Notes: generated from the sequence alone by a model not told the origin. Shown: positions 47,201 through 55,406, counted from the stretch's first letter. The stretch is DNA of 64,000 nt from Thalassoroseus pseudoceratinae (GCF_011634775.1 NZ_JAALXT010000003.1:1-64000), one strand, 5' to 3'. Program-made: numbers and translations.

Positions 47201-47425
47201 ACACACCTCGGAGCCCGGATCAACGGTGATGGAACCAGTCGCAGTCACCGTAATTGCCTGGCCGGCCTGCACGACGATCTCAGTTGGAACCCAACCTGCG
47301 GCCGCGGGCACCGCGTGAACCAGTTTGGCGGCGCGTGACGTCATCTGCTCGTTTGCGTCAACCGAATGACATGCAAACGCCAGAATGAAGGCGAGCTGAA
47401 AGATGGTGTAGAGGTATCGCAACAA
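44291..47425 (-). CDS. Secreted alkaline-phosphatase-superfamily phosphodiesterase with an N-terminal PA-IL-like domain
   Basis: A 1044-residue protein. A signal peptide (YLYTIFQLAFILAFACHSVDA) is followed at about residues 45-156 by a beta-sandwich resembling the PA-IL/LecA galactophilic lectin fold (IVVQAGQAITVTATGSITV, SLIGRIGNQPPFFIG, GPLWLAVND). From about 190 the nucleotide pyrophosphatase/phosphodiesterase core begins: metal ligand Asp200 in VVVFYMDGLRPDVI and likely nucleophile Thr241 in AFPSDTITSNATMWTG, with later metal sites in LISDHGHHGG. About 300 further residues lie beyond the core and look like beta-rich domains. The likely role is hydrolysis of external phosphodiesters on sugar-bearing substrates. 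The start appears to be TTG at 47425, required to include the signal peptide. Confidence 0.82.
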   Translation of the reverse strand: MLRYLYTIFQLAFILAFACHSVDANEQMTSRAAKLVHAVPAAAGWVPTEIVVQAGQAITVTATGSITVDPGSEVCLDPAGTFLHTDEIIGRQFPLPAAGAGPAPCFSLIGRIGNQPPFFIGRGKSWIASHTGPLWLAVNDFHHADNTGEFVARIESGVLRPMSAENVIDQNMDLRLARANLNAMPGGAIPNAQVVVFYMDGLRPDVIREMAAMGHIPNINELFVSGGTWMSNAFTAFPSDTITSNATMWTGCFSDRHGVKGQVRFSRRLLHSDSYLDPLGPHRSSTTLSPVGWPKLTQKLHEKTVGLVSGDEAERVYRESRVTNVPPLYEHLRRVGKDWATGVLPMMTDTPPLLWSRSLVRHMCYFHTHEAWKYIDEANTHYTQFRLLDREHPVTVVWLPETDSVSHKKIRGQFGLTRRTIAEADRLIGQVVHQLREQNRLSRTYFMLISDHGHHGGRHQHLTHFDLANEFFFAPREISKDGRWSGGGMGLSVRQHRFSNRHPGDRGQEFVFIDGDFDGAARVFLPAAHYQSGQWMPRSKPAHLLSYRIADHLPPVNLVETLTSIETTQPSTGHRASPIDLVMMKLTDCSILISTRDRGKAVIERTQTNDGRWHYRYSVVDNVQPLSSGEVAWRAVPNPQVDPLGLLKFHRAETLSKFHDERTWLHLTLPTDYPDSVVTLTRHLLWQANLREREREYAPDLVVTARPGWYFGTSASPGTMHGHPLADAMRATLFMSGPTIRRGTRIDVPCRLADLTPTLLELTQTPYNASELEGSALRLIYDGSLPPEILSEHEPGTVRLSSAESLPPLPVAPPPEPLDDQTSRLQATPIRRAVQLRPVYWHDVDLQAWHPLAYRANPPYRYLPKSINKPDSPFDLNNIGRNLVTVTDINIVRLADDVASPLTGGGQPMLRRLERHDLWVRWKANCFLSGTARALDVSNVGLGDYTITALGNLSRIDRGIDELQVGASRLNRKAAGVFGRESLPGLKLVNGTIDAAQCVFRETYRFAQLVLIKLIDETALNVVEDGIDHAINSFHRVPSEVAVP

Positions 47426-47741
47426 AATTGACTAACACCAGCAGGTTCCGAAGCGATTGACCGAGCGCGGCGACACTGTCGGAGCCGGCGCGGGACATCT
47501 TCGTTCCAATCGGAACAATCGTGCTCAATGTTGATGTTTTTCGTGCGGATGAGCGAATCTTGCTCAACTTCATGGAAACAACGGAGACTTGGCAAGCTGG
47601 GGGAATCTGTCCGCTTGTGTAGCAACGATGTGTTATCTCAGTTCTGCCTGACCGCCCTAGATTCTGTAGTCGATGCTCAACACGTATCTTCCATATGAGG
47701 TACGTCATCGACCGCGAGCAAAACCGAGGCGTAGTGCGGCT
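47426..47741. other. 316-base gap, presumed promoter region of the phosphodiesterase gene
   Basis: The gap lies between two minus-strand genes and shows no strong hairpin, RNA gene or coding-like frame. Open frames that cross it have random-looking composition. It should contain the promoter of the phosphodiesterase gene. Confidence 0.4.
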
Positions 47742-48449
47742 TCAGGTTAGCTTTTCTTCCGTCTCGCAGATGATACCGTAGACCTCGTCGGCGGACTCAG
47801 CGGTCCGCAGTCCTTCGATGAATGCCGGCTGCTGCAACATACGGCCAAGCCGCGCGAGGACCTGGAGATGGGAGCGAGTGTCGCGACAGAGGATAAGAAA
47901 GAAGAGATCACTCAGTGACCCGTTTGGGGCACCGAAAGGGATTCCACGCGACGTTCGACCAAAAGCGATGACCGAGTCACCCAGGACATGCGGCAAGGGA
48001 TTTCGCGGGTGTGGCACCGCAACGCCGGACTCATACGCGGTCGAAAGCGTATCCTCACGAGCTTGAACTGCTTCCAAGACCGTCGCAGGCTCCCAGACAT
48101 GCCAAGTCCGACCAGCGACTTCAACCAACGATTCCAAGATTGACCGTTTGGTTCGGCCTTCCAAGGGGACTGCAATTGTCTCTGGTGTAAGCAGTTTGGA
48201 GATCGGTAAATCGGAGTTGATCTCCACGGATTTTTGCGACCGTTCCAACGCAATGAGCTCGTCATCCGAGAATGCCCGCATCGCCTGTTCGAGCCACTGT
48301 CGAATTTCGGAAGGGTGGAACTGCCACTCACCGCCCACTTTGCGTCCTGGGATGCGTCCTCGGCTAGCGGCCTTTTCCACCTCTCTCCGGTCGCGTCCCA
48401 GTTCCTTCGACAAATCATCCAGTGAATACGGGTCGTTGGAGGTCGTCAT
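47742..48449 (-). CDS. Excisionase-type HTH fused to a PTS EIIA (fructose/nitrogen type) domain
   Basis: A 235-residue protein. Residues about 8-55 form a MerR/excisionase-like winged helix (SLDDLSKELGRDRREVEKAA, GRIPGRKVGGEWQFHPSEI). Residues about 82-232 form an EIIA type-2 domain like PtsN or the fructose EIIA, with the phosphorylatable His147 in GVAVPHPRNPLPH and the DLFFLILCRDTRSHLQVLARLG core. It likely senses phosphotransfer status and acts on DNA or a partner rather than transporting sugar, because no EIIB/EIIC is nearby. It lies 18 bases downstream of the sugar isomerase gene and is probably co-transcribed with it. Confidence 0.88.
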   Translation of the reverse strand: MTTSNDPYSLDDLSKELGRDRREVEKAASRGRIPGRKVGGEWQFHPSEIRQWLEQAMRAFSDDELIALERSQKSVEINSDLPISKLLTPETIAVPLEGRTKRSILESLVEVAGRTWHVWEPATVLEAVQAREDTLSTAYESGVAVPHPRNPLPHVLGDSVIAFGRTSRGIPFGAPNGSLSDLFFLILCRDTRSHLQVLARLGRMLQQPAFIEGLRTAESADEVYGIICETEEKLT

Positions 48450-48467
48450 GAGTCGCCTGCGTGAAAA

Positions 48468-49466
48468 CTACGAAACCGGAGCTGCGACTAGGTTATCAAA
48501 CCGTGAGCGACACTGCGACAATAACTCCTCGTAGTCGGATTTCCACAGTTCTTCCGACCAGACCGACACTTCACAATGCCGTTGATACCCGGCTTCGACA
48601 AAGGCTTGCAGAATCTCATCAAGCGGAATTTGGCCGTCGCCAATCAGCGCTTGATCGTATTGCGATTGTGGCTCTCGGTGCCAATCGCTGAGCTGAAGCA
48701 GTGAAACTCGCGGGGCGATCTCAGGAATGCGTTCGAGTAACCGATCTTCTTGCCAAAGATGGTACGCATCGAACACCATCCCAACGTTGGCGAATTGGCA
48801 CTCATCCAAAACGGCGAGTGTTTCATCAAGCGTCGCGAGGAATGTCCAATCGCGAGCGTAGAGTCGCATCATCGGTTGAACGGCCAACCGCACGCCATAT
48901 TCGCACGCAAACCCCGCGAGTTCGTCGAGCCCTTGGATCAAGAGTCGACGAGCGTGGTTCGCGGTATGACCGGCTCGCGAGCCGCTCATCACAATCACCG
49001 ATTCGGCGTTAATTCGTGCAGCGGTGCGGATCGTCTCTTTGGCTTCTCGAATGGCGTCGTCAAATGCATAGCCATTCCGCCCGGTGAAACCTCCAACCCA
49101 AGAAACGCTGGAAACCGACAACCCGGATTCCGCCAACAGATCGACCGCTCGATCTTCACCGAACTCGACGAGTTTCGGGTACCACAACCCAATCCCATCA
49201 ATTCCCGCATGACGATAACCTGCGATGTCGTCCTCGAACAACCAGCGGTACGTCGTAATTTGGTTCACCGAAAGCTTGAGATCAGGTGTCTTCTCAAGAC
49301 GATTTTCCGCCGAAGATCGACCGGAAAATAATTTCGCAACCAACGAACTCTTCGACGGCTTTGCCGGTGGAGGTTCAGGATCGTCGTCAATCATGGAATC
49401 ATCCTGCGCGGGTTTCTCCGCTGATCGACGCGACGACTTGCATCGCGATAGAAATTTGCTGAACAC
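48468..49466 (-). CDS. Sugar phosphate isomerase/epimerase-like TIM-barrel protein
   Basis: A 332-residue protein. After an unusual basic/Pro-rich N-terminal extension of about 65 residues, the chain becomes an AP-endonuclease-2/xylose-isomerase-like barrel. Visible parts are AGIDGIGLWYPKLVEFG, SVIVMSGSRAGHTANHARRL, VRLAVQPMMRLYARDWTFL, FANVGMVFDAYHLWQED, RVSLLQLSDWHREPQSQYD and HCEVSVWSEELW. The Glu, Asp and His positions fit a divalent-metal site. It probably isomerises or epimerises a sugar or polyol; the substrate is unknown. The start is GTG at 49466, with GAGG about 6 bases upstream; a TTG at 49493 is open but has no ribosome site. It shares an operon with the HTH-EIIA gene. Confidence 0.83.
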   Translation of the reverse strand: MFSKFLSRCKSSRRSAEKPAQDDSMIDDDPEPPPAKPSKSSLVAKLFSGRSSAENRLEKTPDLKLSVNQITTYRWLFEDDIAGYRHAGIDGIGLWYPKLVEFGEDRAVDLLAESGLSVSSVSWVGGFTGRNGYAFDDAIREAKETIRTAARINAESVIVMSGSRAGHTANHARRLLIQGLDELAGFACEYGVRLAVQPMMRLYARDWTFLATLDETLAVLDECQFANVGMVFDAYHLWQEDRLLERIPEIAPRVSLLQLSDWHREPQSQYDQALIGDGQIPLDEILQAFVEAGYQRHCEVSVWSEELWKSDYEELLSQCRSRFDNLVAAPVS

Positions 49467-49724
49467 GTTTTTCCTCACATCACATCTATTCAAAACCGTG
49501 CGTGGCGATCATCGATCTACACGGGAGGGGAAGTCAGAATCCGCCGCCAGTCCGTACAACGGACGGCGCGGTAGTGTGTGTTAGAGCAGAGCATCCGAAA
49601 CGTCGAAAGCGGCAAGACAATTCTTGGATTTCCAAAGTTGTATGGCATTCGGATATCAAGAGTTTCGTCGACAATTCAGAACGGAATTACCGACGCCAGC
49701 TTTCGGGCGCCAAAACATGCAAGC

Positions 49725-49764
49725 AACAGAAAGACGTCGAGCGACGCTCCGCAACGTCGCTCGA
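49725..49764 (-). terminator. Probable terminator of the DUF3500 gene
   Basis: A perfect 10-bp inverted repeat, TCGAGCGACG (49737-49746) and CGTCGCTCGA (49755-49764), with an 8-base loop. Read on the minus strand it begins 22 bases after the DUF3500 stop and is followed by CGTCTTTCTGTT, a weak T-rich tail. The rest of the 319-base gap (49467-49785) shows nothing else I can support. Confidence 0.55.
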
Positions 49765-49785
49765 TTGCCAGAGATGTGAGTTGAA

Positions 49786-50844
49786 TCAACCAGTCGAGAC
49801 TTTGGTGGAAGGATCGTCTGCCACATTCACCCAAACGTGAACGTGTGGGTCGCCACGGAAATGCCAGACGAACGATGGACCTTCCAGTCGCCACGTGTCC
49901 CAAACTTCGTCCTCTCCAACGTCATCGGACTCGTAGAACGCAATATGACATTCATCAAGTCCGCCTTGGGCCTTCAAACACTTCATGACTTCCGTTTGAT
50001 CCGAGTTCCGATAGGGCTCGATGAGTGTCTTCAAGACCTTTTGAACATGCTCTTTCTGATCGGATGACAGATCGCGAATCGCAATTCCGTCGAAGTCACC
50101 TTTCGCACCTTCGAAATGAACATCATCTTCGGACGGCGAAGTTTTTACTAACGCTTGTTTACGTTGTTTGCCGTCTTCGAGCATTTCGTAGAGCTTGTTT
50201 GCCTGCAATGCTTGAGGCCAGAATACGTTGCCTGGATGATCCGGCTTTTCGGTAAAACTTTGTGCGGCGTGTCCGTAGAAGATAGGGCCGCCGAATGCGA
50301 AATGATCGGTCGAGTCGCCATCACACCGGATGGTGAGGTGACGACCGGTCATCACGAATTCAAATTTACCGCTGTCGGGTTCACCGAAGAGTGCGATGGA
50401 TTGGCTTTTACCATATCCCCCCGCATCATCTCGAAGCTGCTTCTTGATTTGCGGATGCCATTCGGGATTGTAGAGCCCCCAGAAAATGGCTTCGATCATG
50501 TCTTGCTGATCAGCGGTAAAGAAATCGCTGTTGACCTTTGGCTTGGTGATCTGCCAATTGGCCCGCACATGAAGCCGATGGGGAACACCGTCTTTCTTGT
50601 GATCCCAAGGAAACGCGATTTGTTTCCGTTGTCGCTCGTCGAGGCTGTCATAGAGTTTTCGAACCAACTGCTCCGACTTCGGTTCCTTCGCTGGCGTTTT
50701 TCCAGCCGGTTTTTCGTTCGCGAAGCTCAGGCGTGACACCCCGGCTGCCCCGATTCCCGCACCAACGGTTTGGACAAATCGCCGTCGGGAGACATCCTCC
50801 GTTCGAGGGGTTTCAATGTTCACACGCGGAGTTTCTGAAGTCAT
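49786..50844 (-). CDS. Tat-exported DUF3500 family protein
   Basis: A 352-residue protein. The N-terminus carries a twin-arginine signal (DVSRRRFVQTVGAGIGAAGV), so it is exported folded. The mature part matches DUF3500: LYDSLDERQRKQIAFPWDH, PEWHPQIKKQLRDDAGGYG, IALFGEPDSGKFEFVMTGRH, FGGPIFYGHAA and a His-rich end, SFVWHFRGDPHVHVWVNVAD. The His cluster near the C-terminus and the Tat route suggest a metal or cofactor, but this is inference. AGAGGAA sits 7 bases before the ATG. A hairpin terminator follows. The family's activity is unknown to me. Confidence 0.88.
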   Translation of the reverse strand: MTSETPRVNIETPRTEDVSRRRFVQTVGAGIGAAGVSRLSFANEKPAGKTPAKEPKSEQLVRKLYDSLDERQRKQIAFPWDHKKDGVPHRLHVRANWQITKPKVNSDFFTADQQDMIEAIFWGLYNPEWHPQIKKQLRDDAGGYGKSQSIALFGEPDSGKFEFVMTGRHLTIRCDGDSTDHFAFGGPIFYGHAAQSFTEKPDHPGNVFWPQALQANKLYEMLEDGKQRKQALVKTSPSEDDVHFEGAKGDFDGIAIRDLSSDQKEHVQKVLKTLIEPYRNSDQTEVMKCLKAQGGLDECHIAFYESDDVGEDEVWDTWRLEGPSFVWHFRGDPHVHVWVNVADDPSTKVSTG

Positions 50845-51270
50845 CGCCAGTTCCTCTCTTCAGACTAAAATTGATGGTCCGAGAACGAATTTCAGGGGCA
50901 ATTTGACAACACGTCGAACAGGACATGAAAACTGACTCGCTTTGAGGTTGAGTCAGTCGCACGTGCCTTCCGGATGCAGCAAAGCACGGCTACAGTATGC
51001 GCCGAACAAAGCCAAAAAGGCAAATGTAAGTCGGTCGGTTCCGCGGATTTTATGGATTTGGTCGAATAAACCGAAGATGTTGTGTCTGATGGAAGTTACG
51101 ACACAACTTGTGCGGGTTGGAATTCCTGCCACTTAGCGATACGCACGTCGTTCTACTGAAACAACGTTCAATACGCGAGAAGCGGAAAAGACGGGGGGCC
51201 TGTTCGTCATTACGCCTTCACAGTCGCTATGACGATCGGGACGATCAAAGGAGGCTGGCGTCGGTACGAT
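50845..51270. other. 426-base gap between sufT and the DUF3500 gene
   Basis: This region must contain the 3' end of the suf transcript and the promoter of the DUF3500 gene, both minus strand. An 8-bp inverted repeat, ACTGACTC/GAGTCAGT (50931-50957), is followed on the minus strand by TTTTCA and may terminate the suf operon, although it is about 310 bases from the sufT stop. No convincing coding sequence is seen. Confidence 0.4.
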
Positions 51271-51570
51271 TTAGAAGATGCCGAGTTGGTCTCGGGCGTC
51301 ATCCGTCATGCGTTCTTGGGTCCACGGCGGTGACATCACCAGTTGGATTTTCGCTTCGTCGACATCCTCCAACCGTTCCAATGCCATCTTCGCCTGCTGC
51401 ATGATTTGCGGACCGGCTGGACACGCTGGACTGGTCAAAGTCATTTGGACATCAACCTGACGTTCCTCTTGGGAGATATCGTAGACCAGACCCAGATCGA
51501 CAATATTGATCATCAATTCTGGATCGATCACCTGTTTCAAGGCTTCCACCAATTGAGATTCTTCAGCCAT
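51271..51570 (-). CDS. sufT: MIP18/DUF59 iron-sulfur assembly factor SufT
   Basis: A 99-residue protein of the MIP18 (DUF59) family: VEALKQVIDPELMINIVDLG, then VDVQMTLTSPACPAGPQIMQ with the conserved Cys of the T-S-P-x-C-P motif, and VQ-VMSPPWTQERMTDDAR. SufT helps deliver Fe-S clusters to target apoproteins. The ATG at 51570 is preceded by AAGGAAA and the family start; the frame extends to 51606 without support. It is the last gene of the suf group, 74 bases after the Rieske gene. Confidence 0.92.
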   Translation of the reverse strand: MAEESQLVEALKQVIDPELMINIVDLGLVYDISQEERQVDVQMTLTSPACPAGPQIMQQAKMALERLEDVDEAKIQLVMSPPWTQERMTDDARDQLGIF

Positions 51571-51644
51571 GGTGTTTCCTTCTGCCACTATGAAGGTTAA
51601 AAGCAAAGTCTGCGAGAGCGGTTAGGTTCGCAACGATTCACGCA

Positions 51645-51956
51645 TCAAAAGCCAACGTAAATACCGTCGTCGCGAATGTCCACCTCGAATGTACGAATGG
51701 GCTCGGTGGCGGGCATGCATAGGGCAGCACCGGTTTCGAGACTGAAACGTGCGCCGTGTCGCGGGCAAACAATCTCTTTGTCTTGCACGGGCCCGTCGGT
51801 CATCTCACCGCCGTCGTGAGTGCAGGTATCTTCGATGCAAAAGTAGTCGTCACCCACTCGGATTAGCAATGCCGGAAGGTCATCGACGACGAGCGACTTC
51901 CGGTTTCCCGGAGCAATTTCGTCAGGAGTTGCTACTTGGTTCCACTCAATTGTCAT
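51645..51956 (-). CDS. Rieske [2Fe-2S] ferredoxin
   Basis: A 103-residue protein with both Rieske cluster boxes: CTHDGGEMTDG (C-x-H) and CPRHGARFSLETG (C-x-x-H), giving two Cys and two His ligands. It is the size of the small soluble ferredoxins that serve dioxygenases or act as general electron carriers. There is no transmembrane segment. It is encoded between sufD and sufT (59- and 74-base gaps), so it may be a client or electron donor for cluster assembly, as seen in other suf loci. No oxygenase gene is nearby. Confidence 0.93.
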   Translation of the reverse strand: MTIEWNQVATPDEIAPGNRKSLVVDDLPALLIRVGDDYFCIEDTCTHDGGEMTDGPVQDKEIVCPRHGARFSLETGAALCMPATEPIRTFEVDIRDDGIYVGF

Positions 51957-52015
51957 CGCAATTTCGCCTGCCCTACGTCGAAATAAAATCTCAATAAACG
52001 CCCATCACAGACCGG

Positions 52016-53401
52016 TTAGTCGCCGATACCGAGCTTCTGCTCGACGGCCTGACTCAATACCGCCCGCACCAACCCGATTGGCTCTTGTTCAAAGGCGCCT
52101 TGTTCTTCGATGTCTTCGCGGTTCGTAACCAATTCGACTGGGATGCGATCGTAAACCTCGTGGAAGAAGCCTTCCACAATCATGTGCATCGCTTCGTACT
52201 CGGAGAGGCCTCGCGACCGGCAATAGAACAATTCTTCCTCGTCGACGCGGCCGGCCGTAGCGGCGTGTGTACAACGAACGTCGTCGGCTTCGATTTCCAA
52301 GCCAGGAATGGCGTCGCTTCGAGCGTCGTCACTCATGAGAAGGGCATCACTACGTTGGTAGCCGTCGGTCTGCTGAGCGTCCGGCTCGACCCGAATCATT
52401 CCTCGCCACGCGACTCGCGAACGATCTCGCAAGACTTCCCGATACAGGAGATCACTTCGTGTGTTGGCCGCGTTATGTGCTTGTTTCGTGTAGTAGGACA
52501 AGGTCTGGCGATGCGTCGAGAACGTGACCCCATTCACTTCCGCTTCAGCTCCGCGTCCATCGAGGTGCACATCCTGATGGATATGAGCCACTTTCGATCC
52601 CAATCCACCGACCGTCCATTGCAAGAAACCGTCGCCAGCGACTCGCCCGCATTGATGTGCAAGGTGGTAGGATTTCTCGTTCCAGTTTTGAAGCTGGGTG
52701 TAACGCAATCGGGCTCCCTTTCCGATCAGCAGTTCGACGGCTCCTACGTGCAAGCCGGGAGCGTCGGGATCAGCGGAGGCTGTCTCTTCGAGCAACGTAG
52801 CTTGGGCACCGTCTTCGAGAATGATCAGAGTGTGGCTGAGATCGGCACAGTTCGCGTTTGAAAGAGCGATCAAGCTATACAACGGAATGTTGACCTCAAC
52901 GTTGCGAGGCACATAGAGGAAGGTTCCGCCCGTCCAAAAGGCGGCGTGCCAAGCAGAAAACCGGTCCGTTTCCGGTTGAACGGCCTTGGTCATCAGGTGA
53001 GGCTTGATCAACTCCGCGTGGTCTCGAACCATATCGGCTAGGTTACCGAACAAAACGCCTTTTGCTTCGAGTTCACTCTCGAGAGAGACGTCGCCGCAAT
53101 GTCCGTCAACGTGCACGATCCGACCGGCAAAATCGGTTCGGTCTTGCATCATACCGCCGAGATGGTCTGTCGCCGCGGCGGCGGTGCCCAGCGAGAATTG
53201 TTCAGGGCGAAAAGTTCGAAGATTGACCCGCTTGAACTCTTCCGGATCCAAAGGAGCGGCAGATTTCTCTTGGAAGACCGCGAACGCTGCTCGTCGTTGG
53301 GCGGTCAACCAAGCGGGTTCGTCACGGGAATCCAAGAACTCTTCGAGTGCTTTCTCGTCGAACGTCGATGGAAGTTGTGCTGTTGCGGTCGCGGAAGTCA
53401 T
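52016..53401 (-). CDS. sufD: Fe-S cluster assembly protein SufD
   Basis: A 461-residue member of the SufB/SufD family: a parallel beta-helix core with SLIALSNANCADLSHTLIIL, RLRYTQLQNWNEKSYHLAHQ, ARSDAIPGLEIEADDVRCTH and the end SRGLSEYEAMHMIVEGFFHEV. SufD pairs with SufB and the ATPase SufC to build the scaffold on which clusters form. It is shorter at the N-terminus than SufB and lacks the SufB-specific block, which supports the D assignment. Unusually, 378 bases separate it from sufB. Confidence 0.93.
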   Translation of the reverse strand: MTSATATAQLPSTFDEKALEEFLDSRDEPAWLTAQRRAAFAVFQEKSAAPLDPEEFKRVNLRTFRPEQFSLGTAAAATDHLGGMMQDRTDFAGRIVHVDGHCGDVSLESELEAKGVLFGNLADMVRDHAELIKPHLMTKAVQPETDRFSAWHAAFWTGGTFLYVPRNVEVNIPLYSLIALSNANCADLSHTLIILEDGAQATLLEETASADPDAPGLHVGAVELLIGKGARLRYTQLQNWNEKSYHLAHQCGRVAGDGFLQWTVGGLGSKVAHIHQDVHLDGRGAEAEVNGVTFSTHRQTLSYYTKQAHNAANTRSDLLYREVLRDRSRVAWRGMIRVEPDAQQTDGYQRSDALLMSDDARSDAIPGLEIEADDVRCTHAATAGRVDEEELFYCRSRGLSEYEAMHMIVEGFFHEVYDRIPVELVTNREDIEEQGAFEQEPIGLVRAVLSQAVEQKLGIGD

Positions 53402-53779
53402 AGGATTGCGAGGGTTTGATCTGAGTTTGCGAACAGACCGGCTGGTATGTTATGGCTTGCCGGTTCGTTAGAGCTTTTCGGGGCGGAATTCCGCCGTGGT
53501 GTCGCGATCAGCATTCGTCAGCGGAACACCAATTAGCAGTTATTGTCTATCGTCGTTTTCTTGATCGAACTAGCATTTGTCGACTGCCAGCTATACCGAC
53601 TCGCAAGCTGGCATCAAACTAAGATGCAGTTACGAACCGTGTTCGAACTTAGTCGCGTACGTTTCTGTAGACTCGTTGACCACGAAGTTCGAATGCTAGG
53701 GATACGACGCCAATCGTGTGTTCTTTTCGAGTTGGTGTCGATCGAACGCACCAACTCGATTGAACATCCTAGCAACCGA
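53402..53779. other. 378-base gap inside the suf cluster
   Basis: All other suf genes here are closer to each other. The gap shows no coding-like frame. Its notable content is the perfect 11-bp hairpin at 53727-53759. It may also contain an internal promoter for sufD-Rieske-sufT; I cannot point to convincing -35/-10 boxes. Confidence 0.4.
53727..53759 (-). promoter_or_regulatory. Perfect 11-bp hairpin just downstream of sufB
   Basis: TCGAGTTGGTG (53727-53737) and CACCAACTCGA (53749-53759) pair perfectly around an 11-base loop. On the transcribed minus strand it starts 21 bases after the sufB stop. No T-run follows, so it is a poor intrinsic terminator. An intercistronic stabilising or processing hairpin, or a protein-binding palindrome, is more likely. 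Confidence 0.5.
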
Positions 53780-55207
53780 CTACCCAATTGAACCTTCCAT
53801 TTGAAGTTCGATCAATCGGTTCATTTCGACGGCATATTCCATCGGCAATTCTTTCACAAGCGGCTCGATGAAGCCGGTGACGATCATGCTCGATGCTTCT
53901 GCTTCCGAGAGTCCGCGACTCATCAGATAGAAGAGTTGTTCTTCGGCAATCTTCGACACAGACGCTTCGTGCTCAATTGCGACATCGTCCTCATCGACTT
54001 CGATGTACGGGTATGTGTCGCTTCGACTGACGCTATCCAGAATCAATGCATCACAGACAACGTTGCTCTTACAATGCTTAGCGTCGTTTTGCACTTTCAC
54101 CAAGCCGCGATAGGAGCTCCGTCCGCCCGCTCGACTAATACTTTTTGAGATGATTCGGCTACTCGTATTTGGAGCACAGTGCACCATCTTGGCACCAGCG
54201 TCTTGGTGTTGTCCTTCACCAGCAAAAGCGATGGAGAGCGTTTCACCACGAGCACCGGGTTCCATCAAGTAGATGGCAGGATATTTCATCGTCAATCGCG
54301 AGCCGAGGTTGCCGTCGACCCATTCCATCAACGAATCGCCATAGGCCATCGCCCGTTTGGTGACGAGGTTGTAGACGTTATCAGACCAGTTCTGGATGGT
54401 CGTGTAACGACACCGAGCGTTCTTCTTCACGACGATTTCCACAACCGCCGAGTGTAGACTTTCGCTGCTGTAAGTCGGAGCCGTACAGCCTTCAACATAG
54501 TGCACCGAGGCACCTTCATCGACAATGATGAGGGTTCGTTCGAACTGCCCCATGTTCTCGCTGTTGATGCGGAAATAAGCTTGCAGCGGGAAGTCGATGT
54601 GGACGCCCGGCGGCACATAGATGAACGATCCACCACTCCAAACCGCTGAATTCAATGCAGCGAATTTGTTGTCATGTGGAGGAATGACGGTGCCATAGTA
54701 TTCCCGCAACAAGTCTTCGTGATCACGCAATGCAGAGTCGGTGTCTGTAAAGATCACACCCTGCTTTTCGAGATCTTCTTGAAGCGATCCGTAGACCACT
54801 TCGGACTCATACTGAGCTTTCACACCGGCTAGGTATTTCTTTTCCGCCTCGGGAATACCAAGCCGATCATAGGTTTTGCGGATGTCGTCTGGAACATCGT
54901 CCCAGCTCTTGCCTTGCCGATCGGATGCTCGAACAAAGTAGTAGATGTCTTGGAAATCGAGTTCCGAAAGCTTGCCACCCCAGTTCGGCATCGGCTTTTG
55001 GAAGAATGTTTCAAGAGCGTCGAAACGCATGTCTCGCATCCATGCCGGCTCGTTCTTCATTTCTGAAATCTGAGCGACGATTTCGCGATCCAAGCCTTTG
55101 CGACTTGTGAAGACGTACTTATCTGTTGGGTCGTGAAAGCCGTATTGATAGTCGCCGATCGCAGCGGACGCTTCCGGATTCACGGGTTGGTTGACTTCGG
55201 TCGACAT
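53780..55207 (-). CDS. sufB: Fe-S cluster assembly protein SufB
   Basis: A 475-residue scaffold protein of the SufBCD complex. Typical segments are [80 protein letters not shown] and the C-terminal [20 protein letters not shown]. The conserved C-terminal pattern with Glu and Asn/Arg ([20 protein letters not shown]) is intact. AGGAG lies 6 bases before the ATG. It follows sufC with a gap of 199 bases on the same strand. No cysteine desulfurase (sufS) or sufU/sufE lies in the window, so the sulfur donor must be encoded elsewhere. Confidence 0.96.
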   Translation of the reverse strand: MSTEVNQPVNPEASAAIGDYQYGFHDPTDKYVFTSRKGLDREIVAQISEMKNEPAWMRDMRFDALETFFQKPMPNWGGKLSELDFQDIYYFVRASDRQGKSWDDVPDDIRKTYDRLGIPEAEKKYLAGVKAQYESEVVYGSLQEDLEKQGVIFTDTDSALRDHEDLLREYYGTVIPPHDNKFAALNSAVWSGGSFIYVPPGVHIDFPLQAYFRINSENMGQFERTLIIVDEGASVHYVEGCTAPTYSSESLHSAVVEIVVKKNARCRYTTIQNWSDNVYNLVTKRAMAYGDSLMEWVDGNLGSRLTMKYPAIYLMEPGARGETLSIAFAGEGQHQDAGAKMVHCAPNTSSRIISKSISRAGGRSSYRGLVKVQNDAKHCKSNVVCDALILDSVSRSDTYPYIEVDEDDVAIEHEASVSKIAEEQLFYLMSRGLSEAEASSMIVTGFIEPLVKELPMEYAVEMNRLIELQMEGSIG

Positions 55208-55406
55208 TATAATCTCCTGCGGCTCACTAGGGTCCGCGAGTTAAATTCAACTAGCAAAGGCTTTGACGCAGCGTTCTAGCCTAGCGGGGATGATTTGAGT
55301 TGCAAAATCGTGCTTTGGCATCGAACTACGATTGTCAACACACAACCAATGAGTGGCAGACGTGTCGTCACAAGTTGGATACAAGGATACCAAACCATGA
55401 ATTGCA

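Noticed and set aside
47358-47708. 116-codon minus-strand frame in the gap before the phosphodiesterase gene
   Set aside because: The composition looks random, and it overlaps the phosphodiesterase gene start and its presumed promoter.
53543-53791. 82-codon plus-strand frame between sufB and sufD
   Set aside because: It has no ribosome site and is antisense to the suf transcript. The peptide has no motif, and the hairpin at 53727 explains the conserved-looking structure better.
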